Under the pieces are notes generated by a model. The model made no database searches. It saw only the letters and a list, made by a program, of their open reading frames with translations, and was not told the origin of the DNA. Of a DNA stretch of 9,338 bases, positions 1-5,882 are shown in pieces (position 1 is the first letter of the stretch; each line of letters opens with the position of its first letter). The position numbers were made by a program, and so were the translations under genes. Source of the DNA: Flavobacteriaceae bacterium (GTDB lineage Bacteria > Bacteroidota > Bacteroidia > Flavobacteriales > Flavobacteriaceae); assembly GCA_008081325.1 (NCBI GenBank), contig VMCO01000087.1, positions 1 to 9,338 on the forward strand, in the 5' to 3' direction.

Positions 1-876
1 ATTAACAAATATAGGCCCTCCATCATATAAGCCTCCTTCATGCCCTGGATCTCTAGTGAAATTTCTTCCTGGGTCCTGATTTCCAACCGGGTACGCATAA
101 CCGGTATCTTCATTAATAACTATATTATGTGCTCTTCCAAAATCAGTAAAATGAGAATCCGCGTTAAAAATATTTGGAATATTATCAGTATTTCTTAGTC
201 TAGTTAAATCAAATATTTGCATTCCGTGATTAGATGCTTCACTTACGATGTACGCATGATTATTATATACCTTTATATCCCTCCAGATGCTGTTTACCGA
301 GGCAGTAGGTAGGATTCCTATTAGTAATAAATTATCAGGATCACTCATGTCAACAAAAGACGTATGAGATGAAAGACCTACTATTGCATATTCTTTACCA
401 GTTATTGGGTCTTTCCAACCCCACGAATCATTAACCCTTGTATTTTCCTCAAAGTTTATACTTAAATCTTCAATGGATAAATGTCCTAATAAACTGTAAC
501 CATTACAAGGATAATTACCAGCTAATCCATCAATACATGGTAAAGAGGTGAAATCAACAAGATCGCAACTATCTCCAATACCATCACCATCATCGTCATT
601 CTGATTAGGATTAAAGTTTGCCGGACAATTATCTTCAGCATCAATTACTCCGTCCTCGTCAATATCAGAGCATGTATCCCCAATACCATCCCCATTACTA
701 TCACTTTGATCTGGATTAGAGACAAAAGGACAATTATCTATTAAATCATAATATCCGTCATTATCATTATCAGCGTAATTTTGATCAATTGACTCATTCT
801 TACAACTTTGAATATTAATACAGATTAAGCTTAACAGTAAAATAGATGAAATTTTTTTTATGATTCTAAAAGACAT
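1..876 (-). CDS. Choice-of-anchor B domain lipoprotein with thrombospondin type 3 repeats (3' end cut by window)
   Basis: Reading leftward from the ATG at 876-874, the frame stays open for 292 codons to the window edge, so the C-terminus is missing. Residues 1-25 form a lipoprotein signal peptide: basic start, hydrophobic core SSILLLSLICI, and a lipobox ending QSC with Cys25 as the likely lipidated residue. Residues 36-104 carry Asp/Asn-rich calcium-binding thrombospondin type 3 repeats (DNDNDG, DSNGDGIGDTC, DIDEDG, DNCP, DDDGDGIGDSC). From about residue 125 the sequence matches the choice-of-anchor B family as I know it: SWGWKDPITGKEYAIVGLS, TSFVDMSDPDN, WRDIKVYNNHAYIVSEA, HGMQIFDLTRLR, RAHNIVINEDTGYAY. 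The family is secreted or surface-anchored, probably a beta-propeller-like fold, with no established biochemical role. The protein is presumably tethered to the outer membrane or exported. The gene lies 48 bp beyond the Lrp-type regulator stop and may be read through from it or have its own promoter. The family call is strong; the function is unknown. Confidence 0.86.
   Translation of the reverse strand, partial: MSFRIIKKISSILLLSLICINIQSCKNESIDQNYADNDNDGYYDLIDNCPFVSNPDQSDSNGDGIGDTCSDIDEDGVIDAEDNCPANFNPNQNDDDGDGIGDSCDLVDFTSLPCIDGLAGNYPCNGYSLLGHLSIEDLSINFEENTRVNDSWGWKDPITGKEYAIVGLSSHTSFVDMSDPDNLLLIGILPTASVNSIWRDIKVYNNHAYIVSEASNHGMQIFDLTRLRNTDNIPNIFNADSHFTDFGRAHNIVINEDTGYAYPVGNQDPGRNFTRDPGHEGGLYDGGPIFVN
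565..771 (-). repeat. Thrombospondin type 3 repeat-coding tract
   Basis: This tract encodes residues 36-104 of the lipoprotein. The repeats are visible in the DNA: on the + strand GGACAATTATCT occurs twice, and CCAATACCATC occurs twice within near-identical surroundings. Acidic D/N-x-D/N-G-D-G units with paired cysteines (DNCP...DxC) are the calcium-binding signature of thrombospondin type 3 repeats, which usually form a rigid spacer between the lipid anchor and the outer domain. These are protein-level repeats, not a mobile or CRISPR repeat. Confidence 0.8.
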
Positions 877-905
877 GATTTTAAGTAACAGATAGCTAAG
901 ATATT

Positions 906-921
906 TAATTAAAATTAATTA
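906..921. promoter_or_regulatory. Perfect AT-only dyad (7-bp arms, 2-bp centre), possible Lrp-type operator
   Basis: TAATTAA-AA-TTAATTA is a perfect 16-bp inverted repeat in the 48-bp gap between the regulator stop (925) and the lipoprotein start (876). It has the same architecture as the dyad at 2782-2797, and both contain a core of ATTAA, two A or T bases, then TTAAT. Lrp/AsnC proteins bind AT-rich palindromes of about this size, so an operator is a reasonable inference. The surrounding base composition makes chance palindromes common. It has no GC pairs and no T-tract after it on the minus strand, so it is a poor terminator. Confidence 0.3.
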
Positions 922-924
922 GAA

Positions 925-1389
925 TTATAAGCTTATCTGTCTATTTATTTGTTGTTCTAATGAAATATATGTTTCGGTTCTGGAAACACCTTTAATCGAT
1001 TGGATTTTTTTTGTCAATATTTTCATTAAATCTTCATTGTCTTTACAAATAAGCTTAGCTAGGACACTCCAATCTCCAGTTGTGTAGTGACATTCTAAAA
1101 TTTCAGGAATTTCTTTTAACTGATTAACTACTGTTTTATTGTTTGTTGCTTTATCCAAAAAAATTCCAATAAATGCCATAGTTGTGTAACCTAATATTTT
1201 GGTATTAACCTTTATACTAGATCCAATAATTAAATCCTGTGCTTCTAATTTTCTTAATCGTTGATGTATTGCCGCTCCAGAAATACCTATATGCTTTGCT
1301 ATTTCAAGAATTGGTCTTCTTGAATTTTCCATTAACATTTTTAGGATTTTTTTATCAATCCCATCCAGTTTCAAAATATTTTTTTTCAT
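925..1389 (-). CDS. Lrp/AsnC family transcriptional regulator
   Basis: This is a 154-residue protein, the normal length for the Lrp/AsnC family. The N-terminal winged helix-turn-helix covers about residues 8-58: LDGIDKKILKML, then RRPILEIAKHIGIS (turn at G35) and the recognition helix AAIHQRLRKLEAQDLI. A short linker (IKVNTKILGY) leads to the RAM ligand-binding and oligomerisation domain (about 69-145), with AFIGIFLD, the turn TTGDWSVLAKL (G105, D106, W107) and the closing strand TETYISLEQQI. Such proteins assemble as dimers to octamers and respond to small molecules, usually amino acids. The ATG overlaps the last base of the upstream saccharopine-type gene stop (TAATG), implying translational coupling and one operon. 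That suggests a local regulator of that gene sensing lysine or a related amino acid; this is inference, as the effector cannot be read from sequence. A global Lrp role is less likely but not excluded. Confidence 0.93.
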   Translation of the reverse strand: MKKNILKLDGIDKKILKMLMENSRRPILEIAKHIGISGAAIHQRLRKLEAQDLIIGSSIKVNTKILGYTTMAFIGIFLDKATNNKTVVNQLKEIPEILECHYTTGDWSVLAKLICKDNEDLMKILTKKIQSIKGVSRTETYISLEQQINRQISL

Positions 1390-2723
1390 TATAAATATAT
1401 TTCATTGAAGGATATTCCAAAGATTTTAAGCTCCTCCAACACTGGAGTATAAATTTCTTTGTTCACAGGAGTTTGTACCCCCAGAGAACTGATTTTATTA
1501 TTCAAAATCATCAAACACGAAATACCTAGGGGAAGTCCAACGGTTTTAGCCATTGCTGTATATTTACTATTCTCGCCAATGCAACCCATAGTAGATATAA
1601 TCTTTTTCTCCTTCTTTAATTTATTTCGATATTTAAATTCATGGTACATCACAATCATATCTTTGTCATTAGCCTGTAGTTGCCAAGCCTCCTTTAATAT
1701 ATGTTCCAAAATATGTGCTGGAGAAGCATTTTTAAAAGGAACTTTCTTTGAATCACTAAAAAGATTAATTTCACTAAGTTTAGCCATTTCAAAATCTTTT
1801 TCTTCAATTGTTAATAGCCTTTTAACTTTTTCTTCAATCGTTAAAGACTTATCATAAGGTAGAAAACAATTGAGAAAATCTCGATACGTCATTTCGTTAC
1901 AATTCAAAATTTTAAAACTGTCATCGGTTAATCCTAGTCGCACCAACATATTCCATGATTTTGGAAAACCTACCTTTCTAATAGTTCCTCTTATCATTGT
2001 TTCGATATCTTCTAAATCGTAAATTTTTCTGTACTTTAAAGAGTCCCTGTTCGGATATACATCAAATTCCCCATAATTATCAATATTTATCCTTTCAGTA
2101 TTTTCAAAGAGTCTGTTATATGGTAAATATTTATATTTTTTATTTTCAATGTATTTTGCTGGAGAGCCTTGGCCTGCCAAAACTACATTTCTTGGATTCC
2201 AGGTAAATTTATAATTCCATGAATTATTATCACTTTCTGGGGCTATTAAACCCCCTGTATATGATTTAAATGAATGAATTGTACAATTATCATCTTTTAA
2301 TTTGTCAATAATTTTCTTTGCACTCATGTGATCAATTCCTGGATCGAGCCCCATTTCATTTAAAAAAATTAAGCTTTTATTTTTTACATCTTCATCAATG
2401 CTTCTCATTTCATCACTAACATAAGACGCAGTGATTAAATTTCTTTTATGCTTTAAGCAAGAAGTGGCAAGAATCATATGCAATCTTGCAGGCAACATTG
2501 AAATAACAATATCATTTTTTAATATAAATTCTTCTCTTTCGGAGTCATTTAAAATATTTATAGTTGAAACCGTACAATTATTATATTTTTTATATTCTAA
2601 TAAATGATCAATTTTAACATCGGTTATATTCAAATGAAGATTTTGCTCTTGAGATTTTCCTAATAAATATTTGATCAAATACGGAGACGATTTACCAGCA
2701 CCAACAATTAGAATACTTCTCAT
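1389..2723 (-). CDS. Saccharopine dehydrogenase-like (LYS9-type) oxidoreductase
   Basis: A 444-residue enzyme with an N-terminal Rossmann domain: ILIVGAGKSSPYLIKYLL has the dinucleotide-binding GxG (G8, G10). An acidic residue ends the second strand (D35 in NITDV), which usually favours NAD over NADP. The conserved saccharopine reductase stretch follows: VISMLPARLH (72-82), NLITASYVSDEM (95-106) and NEMGLDPGIDHMSA (122-135). The catalytic and C-terminal part ends with MGCIGENSKYTAMAKTVGLP and GVQTPVNKEIYTPVLEEL. Family members interconvert saccharopine with glutamate and 2-aminoadipate 6-semialdehyde in the cytoplasm. In a flavobacterium the likely direction is lysine breakdown. No lysine-ketoglutarate reductase domain is fused, so a partner would be needed elsewhere. 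It is first in an operon with the Lrp-type regulator and divergent from pckA. Exact substrate and cofactor are not proven by sequence; other amino-acid or carboxynorspermidine-type dehydrogenases share the fold. Confidence 0.87.
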   Translation of the reverse strand: MRSILIVGAGKSSPYLIKYLLGKSQEQNLHLNITDVKIDHLLEYKKYNNCTVSTINILNDSEREEFILKNDIVISMLPARLHMILATSCLKHKRNLITASYVSDEMRSIDEDVKNKSLIFLNEMGLDPGIDHMSAKKIIDKLKDDNCTIHSFKSYTGGLIAPESDNNSWNYKFTWNPRNVVLAGQGSPAKYIENKKYKYLPYNRLFENTERINIDNYGEFDVYPNRDSLKYRKIYDLEDIETMIRGTIRKVGFPKSWNMLVRLGLTDDSFKILNCNEMTYRDFLNCFLPYDKSLTIEEKVKRLLTIEEKDFEMAKLSEINLFSDSKKVPFKNASPAHILEHILKEAWQLQANDKDMIVMYHEFKYRNKLKKEKKIISTMGCIGENSKYTAMAKTVGLPLGISCLMILNNKISSLGVQTPVNKEIYTPVLEELKIFGISFNEIYL

Positions 2724-2728
2724 TTAAT

Positions 2729-2736
2729 CAAATTTA
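2729..2736 (-). promoter_or_regulatory. Bacteroidota-type -7 promoter element for the saccharopine-regulator operon
   Basis: On the minus strand TAAATTTG matches the phylum consensus TAnnTTTG exactly. Its final G (2729) is 5 nt before the ATG of the saccharopine-type gene (2723). Used as the -7 element, it would place transcription start at or within a few bases of the start codon. I do not see a convincing TTG-type -33 element 19-23 bp upstream, which lowers confidence. Confidence 0.35.
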
Positions 2737-2743
2737 AAATATA

Positions 2744-2770
2744 ATATTAGTAAATTAATATTACTATTAA
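2744..2770. promoter_or_regulatory. Imperfect 27-bp dyad in the divergent promoter region
   Basis: The arms ATATTAGTAA (2744-2753) and TTACTATTAA (2761-2770) are inverted repeats matching at 8 of 10 positions, around a 7-bp spacer. The inner TAGTAA and TTACTA are perfect. The same area holds two copies of the self-complementary octamer TAATATTA (2742-2749 and 2756-2763), 14 bp apart. The site lies between the -7 candidate of the leftward operon and the start of pckA, where an autoregulating Lrp-type protein could control both directions. Chance similarity in AT-rich DNA is a real alternative. Confidence 0.33.
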
Positions 2771-2781
2771 TTAAATAATTT

Positions 2782-2797
2782 AGATTAATTTTAATCT
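2782..2797. promoter_or_regulatory. Perfect 16-bp dyad 25 bp upstream of pckA
   Basis: AGATTAA-TT-TTAATCT is a perfect inverted repeat with 7-bp arms and a 2-bp centre. It ends 25 bp before the pckA ATG, overlapping where a promoter or operator would be expected. The GA/TC outer pairs make it less trivially AT-rich than the dyad at 906-921, with which it shares its central layout. It is a candidate site for the neighbouring Lrp-type regulator or for another regulator of pckA. There is no direct evidence of binding. Confidence 0.35.
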
Positions 2798-2822
2798 TTC
2801 ATTCTATGAAAAAATCAAAGAC

Positions 2823-4433
2823 ATGAATCGAAACTCAAACGATTTAGATAAACACGAAGTTTCATTAGAGGCTTACGGAATTATAGATGCTAAAATCAAT
2901 TATAATCTTCCTGTCGATAAGCTTTATACCATTTGTCTTGAAAATAAACAAGGAACCCTTACTGACAATAATGTTTTAGCAATTAACACCGGTAAATTTA
3001 CAGGAAGATCACCCAAAGATCGCTACATTGTTTCGGATGATATTACAAAAGATAAAGTTTGGTGGGGAGAAATAAATAGACCTGTCCAGTCAAGTGTTTA
3101 TGATAATTTATATCAAAAAATAATTAATCATCTTTCACAAAAAGAACTATTTGTTCGTGACTGTTACGCATGTGCATCACAAAAAAACAGATTAAATCTT
3201 AGAACAATATGTGAATATCCTTGGAGTGATATTTTTTCTCACAACATGTTTTTAAGACCTAATGATGATGAAAAATTTAAAATAGAATGGACAGTTATCT
3301 CAGCTCCAAACTTTCAAGCAAACCCAAAAGAGGATGGAATAGACAGTAAGAATTTCGCAATAATTAATTTTACAAAAAAAAATATAATAATTGGAGGAAC
3401 TGGATATACTGGTGAGATAAAAAAAGGAATTTTTTCAGTGTTAAATTTTACTTTACCTGTTCAAAAAAATGTTCTTCCAATGCATTGCAGTGCTAATTCA
3501 GGTGAAAATAATGATACTTCAATTTTCTTTGGGCTTTCAGGAACTGGAAAAACCACTTTATCAACTGATTCATCAAGAAAATTAATTGGAGATGATGAGC
3601 ATGGTTGGGACAGTGATGATAATATTTTTAATTTTGAGGGGGGTTGTTATGCTAAAGTTTTAAATCTTTCTCAAGATAAAGAGCCAGAAATTTTTGGTGC
3701 TATTAAAAAGGGTGCATTACTAGAAAATGTGATTGTTGATAGTGATGGAAAAGTAGACTTTACTGACAAAACGATAACCCAAAACTCTAGAGTAAGTTAT
3801 CCAATAAACTTTATTAATAACATCAAACAACCATCAATTGGAAATAATCCAAAAAATATTTTCTTTCTCACAGCTGATGCTTTTGGAGTTTTACCACCGA
3901 TATCAAAACTAACACCTAGTCAATCAGCTTATCACTTTATTTCTGGATATACATCAAAATTAGCTGGAACTGAGGCTGGTGTTGATGAACCAGTTCCATC
4001 TTTTTCAGCGTGTTTTGGGGCACCTTTTATGCCTCTTCATCCTACCGTTTATGCTAAGATGTTAATAAAAAAAATGAATGATTCTGGAGTTGATGTTTGG
4101 TTAGTAAATACAGGCTGGACAGGAGGGCCATATGGTGTTGGTAAGAGAATGGATTTAAAATATACCAGGGCGATGATTAATGCTGCTATGTCAGGTGAAC
4201 TTGATGAATTAAATAGTGGTAATTATCATATACACTCCGTTTTCAATTTAATGCAGCCAAGGGTTTGTCCTAATGTTCCAACAAGTGTATTGAGTCCTAG
4301 ACAAACATGGAATAATGATGATAAATATTATAAGAAGGCTTACATGTTATCATCGGCATTCATTAATAATTTTGAAAAGTTTTCAGATGAGGCTGATGAT
4401 GAAATTTTATCTGGAGCTCCTAACACTAGATAA
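2823..4433 (+). CDS. pckA: Phosphoenolpyruvate carboxykinase (ATP)
   Basis: The 536-residue product is full length for the ATP-dependent family. It converts oxaloacetate and ATP to PEP, ADP and CO2 in the cytoplasm, the first committed step of gluconeogenesis; in some anaerobes it runs in reverse. Visible signatures are substrate-binding GKFTGRSPKDRY (R62), GGTGYTGEIKKG (Y195, metal-binding region K200/K201), MHCSAN (H221), kinase P-loop GLSGTGKTTLS (237-247, K243 and T244), metal-binding IGDDEHGW (D257/D258), NFEGGCYAK, SRVSYP (R323), and GVGKRMDLKYT (R442 and T448). These align in order and spacing with the E. coli enzyme, and no key residue is missing. The start at 2823 is preferred because the frame has no upstream ATG before an in-frame TAG at 2781. 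A six-codon reading frame (2806-2826) overlaps the start by ATGA. Transcribed alone and divergently from the saccharopine operon; a terminator hairpin crosses its stop. Confidence 0.97.
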   Translation: MNRNSNDLDKHEVSLEAYGIIDAKINYNLPVDKLYTICLENKQGTLTDNNVLAINTGKFTGRSPKDRYIVSDDITKDKVWWGEINRPVQSSVYDNLYQKIINHLSQKELFVRDCYACASQKNRLNLRTICEYPWSDIFSHNMFLRPNDDEKFKIEWTVISAPNFQANPKEDGIDSKNFAIINFTKKNIIIGGTGYTGEIKKGIFSVLNFTLPVQKNVLPMHCSANSGENNDTSIFFGLSGTGKTTLSTDSSRKLIGDDEHGWDSDDNIFNFEGGCYAKVLNLSQDKEPEIFGAIKKGALLENVIVDSDGKVDFTDKTITQNSRVSYPINFINNIKQPSIGNNPKNIFFLTADAFGVLPPISKLTPSQSAYHFISGYTSKLAGTEAGVDEPVPSFSACFGAPFMPLHPTVYAKMLIKKMNDSGVDVWLVNTGWTGGPYGVGKRMDLKYTRAMINAAMSGELDELNSGNYHIHSVFNLMQPRVCPNVPTSVLSPRQTWNNDDKYYKKAYMLSSAFINNFEKFSDEADDEILSGAPNTR

Positions 4434-4450
4434 AATTATTTCTTTTTATT
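4403..4450 (+). terminator. Probable rho-independent terminator of pckA, overlapping both stop codons
   Basis: AATTTTATCT (4403-4412) pairs perfectly with AGATAAAATT (4428-4437). Two further pairs inside (one G-T, one G-C) leave a loop of about 11 nt. The T-rich tract TTTCTTTTTATT follows directly (4439-4450). The right arm contains the pckA stop codon TAA (4431-4433). The stem is AT-rich and so weaker than classic examples, but it suits this genome. On the minus strand no T-tract follows the hairpin, so it should mainly end rightward transcription. Confidence 0.5.
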
Positions 4451-5185
4451 AGCTTTTACTATGTAGTTGTCTAAAGCCATAGACATGGATGGGAATTTTG
4501 GCGAAGGTGCATATATATCTACATTTAACCCTTTTTCTTCAACTGCTTTTTTTGTTATAGCTCCAAAAACTGCTATTCGTGTATTGTTTTGTTTGAAATC
4601 AGGAAAATTATGAAATAATGATTCAATTCCTGATGGACTATAAAAAACGAGTATGTCATAAGTTACATCTGCTAGATGAGATAAGTCGCTAATGACTGTT
4701 TTGTAAAAAACAGATTGTCTCCATTTTATTTCTAATTCATCAAGAAGTTTTGGAACTTCAGGTTTTAATTTATTAGTCGTAGGTAATAGAAATGTTTCGT
4801 TTTTATGTTTTGCAATTAAAGGACAAAGATCTTTGAAAGTTCTTGTTCCAACATAAATCTTTCTTTTTCTGTAAACCACATGATTTTGAAGATAAAGAGC
4901 AACAACCTCAGATTGACAAAAGTATTTCATTGAATCAGGAACTTTGAATCGCATTTTTGCACAAATTCTGAAATAATGATCAACAGCATATCTACTGGTT
5001 AAAATTATTGCTGAAAACTTGGTTAAGTCTATTTTTTGAAGTCTTATCTCTTTTACGGTTGCTCCTTTAACGTGAATGAATGGGATAAAGTCAATTTTTA
5101 ACTTTCTTCTTTTTTGTAAATCTAAAAAAGGAGAATTCTCTAGTTTTGGACGAGGTTGAGAAACAAGTATTGTTTTAACTTTCAT
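4436..5185 (-). CDS. hemD: Uroporphyrinogen-III synthase
   Basis: From the ATG at 5185 the protein has 249 residues, the usual size. It closes hydroxymethylbilane to uroporphyrinogen III with inversion of ring D, in the cytoplasmic haem/sirohaem pathway. HemD proteins are poorly conserved, but the two-lobed pattern is recognisable in its Bacteroidota form: KTILVSQPRP at the N-terminus, IDFIPFIHV, IILTSRYAVDHYFRI (about 60-74), FLLPTTNKL, FYSPSGIESLFHNFPDF (181-197), AVFGAITKKAVEEKGL and a final PSMSMALDNYI. The frame extends to a GTG at 5194, but ATG at 5185 gives the typical MKVKTILVSQP start, so I prefer it. It follows the DUF4271 gene by 14 nt, probably as one transcript, and its C-terminal lysine codons overlap the T-tract of the pckA terminator. 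Other haem genes are not in the window. Identification rests on motif recall, not alignment. Confidence 0.82.
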   Translation of the reverse strand: MKVKTILVSQPRPKLENSPFLDLQKRRKLKIDFIPFIHVKGATVKEIRLQKIDLTKFSAIILTSRYAVDHYFRICAKMRFKVPDSMKYFCQSEVVALYLQNHVVYRKRKIYVGTRTFKDLCPLIAKHKNETFLLPTTNKLKPEVPKLLDELEIKWRQSVFYKTVISDLSHLADVTYDILVFYSPSGIESLFHNFPDFKQNNTRIAVFGAITKKAVEEKGLNVDIYAPSPKFPSMSMALDNYIVKANKKK

Positions 5186-5199
5186 TTGTGTCACTCTAT

Positions 5200-5823
5200 T
5201 TATAAAATAATACTAATCAAATAGTAATATGGAATAATTTCAAGTGTGCAAAGATACAAAATAAAATAGAACCAATTTTTGTACACCACTTTTTTCATGG
5301 AAAAAAAGATTGATAAATAGCCATATAAAAAGTAAAATAGAGATAATGATATTAAAATTGATATTAAATTATCATTGTCAAAGGTTGAATAAGCAATCAA
5401 AAAATTAAATAATAACAGTATTAGTCCTAAGGAATTATTGAAAATTAATTTTAGCCAAATATAGTTTTTGATTATTTTATTTATTGAAAATAAACCTCCA
5501 ATAATTATTTCCAGTAGAATTTTAATTGTAAAAAAAACAATTAGATATTTAATATATTTTATGTAAATAATTATATCAAAATTTTTATTACTTAAAAATG
5601 TAAACAATACTGATAGATTAGAGATAAACAACATATTATAAATAATTTCATAAAACTTAATTCCAATAAAATTATTTGACATACTATTTCTTGAATCCTT
5701 CTTTGAAAAACTTATAATTTGATTAAATATATTGGGGTCAAATTTTTTTAAAATAATGATAAGTAAAAACGAAGCAAATAAAATTAATGTTAAGGAGTCA
5801 TTTGATATTATATCTCTTATCAT
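5200..5823 (-). CDS. DUF4271 family integral membrane protein
   Basis: A 207-residue, very hydrophobic protein with about six membrane segments: residues 11-26, 62-77, 90-112, 122-146, 152-174 and 183-207. A short polar stretch (about 40-55, KKDSRNSMSNN) lies after the first. The last helix, WFYFILYLCTLEIIPYYYL, resembles the conserved C-terminus of DUF4271 proteins, which I recall being encoded directly upstream of hemD in Bacteroidota. It is not a known enzyme and shows no charged catalytic cluster. The inner membrane is the likely location. The position 14 nt ahead of hemD suggests a shared transcript and perhaps a role linked to tetrapyrrole synthesis or haem handling, but that is inference from neighbourhood only. 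Start is the ATG at 5823, in a 59-bp divergent gap shared with the glycosyltransferase. Confidence 0.72.
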   Translation of the reverse strand: MIRDIISNDSLTLILFASFLLIIILKKFDPNIFNQIISFSKKDSRNSMSNNFIGIKFYEIIYNMLFISNLSVLFTFLSNKNFDIIIYIKYIKYLIVFFTIKILLEIIIGGLFSINKIIKNYIWLKLIFNNSLGLILLLFNFLIAYSTFDNDNLISILISLSLFYFLYGYLSIFFSMKKVVYKNWFYFILYLCTLEIIPYYYLISIIL

Positions 5824-5882
5824 AATTGTTAATTAAATTATCTTTTAAACTAAAAAATAATACTTTTACAAAAAAGAGCTTG
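5824..5882. promoter_or_regulatory. Divergent promoter region between DUF4271-hemD and GT2-pyrC operons
   Basis: This 59-bp gap separates two divergent starts, so it must hold promoters for both or be overlapped by them. On the + strand TATCTTTT (5839-5846) and TACTTTTA (5861-5868) each differ by one base from the Bacteroidota -7 consensus TAnnTTTG, but neither has a good -33 partner. It also contains the palindrome TTAATTAA (5829-5836) inside a loose ATAATT/AATTAT dyad (5822-5841). No individual site is firm. Confidence 0.4.

Noticed and set aside
565..771. Repeated DNA tract considered as CRISPR or tandem-repeat array
   Set aside because: The repeats are imperfect, stay in frame and encode calcium-binding thrombospondin type 3 units, so they are protein repeats.
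927..936. ATAAGCTTAT palindrome at the end of the Lrp-type gene
   Set aside because: It is short, mostly within coding sequence, and has no T-tract following it on the minus strand, so neither a terminator nor an operator is supported.
1459..1857. 132-codon open frame on the + strand
   Set aside because: It lies wholly antisense to the saccharopine-type gene, whose protein motifs are clear. Its product is low-complexity Ser/Leu/Phe-rich with no recognisable family, as expected of a shadow frame.
1997..2206. 69-codon open frame on the + strand
   Set aside because: It is antisense inside the same well-supported gene, and its product has no family resemblance.
5186..5194. GTG start adding three residues to HemD
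   Set aside because: The ATG at 5185 gives the typical MKVKTILVSQP start of Bacteroidota HemD and leaves 14 nt after the DUF4271 stop.
5822..5841. ATAATT/AATTAT inverted repeat in the DUF4271-GT2 gap as an operator
   Set aside because: Its 6-bp AT-only arms around an 8-bp spacer are within chance expectation, and the left arm overlaps the DUF4271 start codon.
5826..5882. N-terminal extension of the glycosyltransferase from a TTG codon
   Set aside because: The extra 19 residues are Lys/Asn/Leu-rich and outside the GT2 fold. ATG at 5883 gives the standard start MNEVLVIIPTYNE, and the extension would consume the whole divergent promoter gap.
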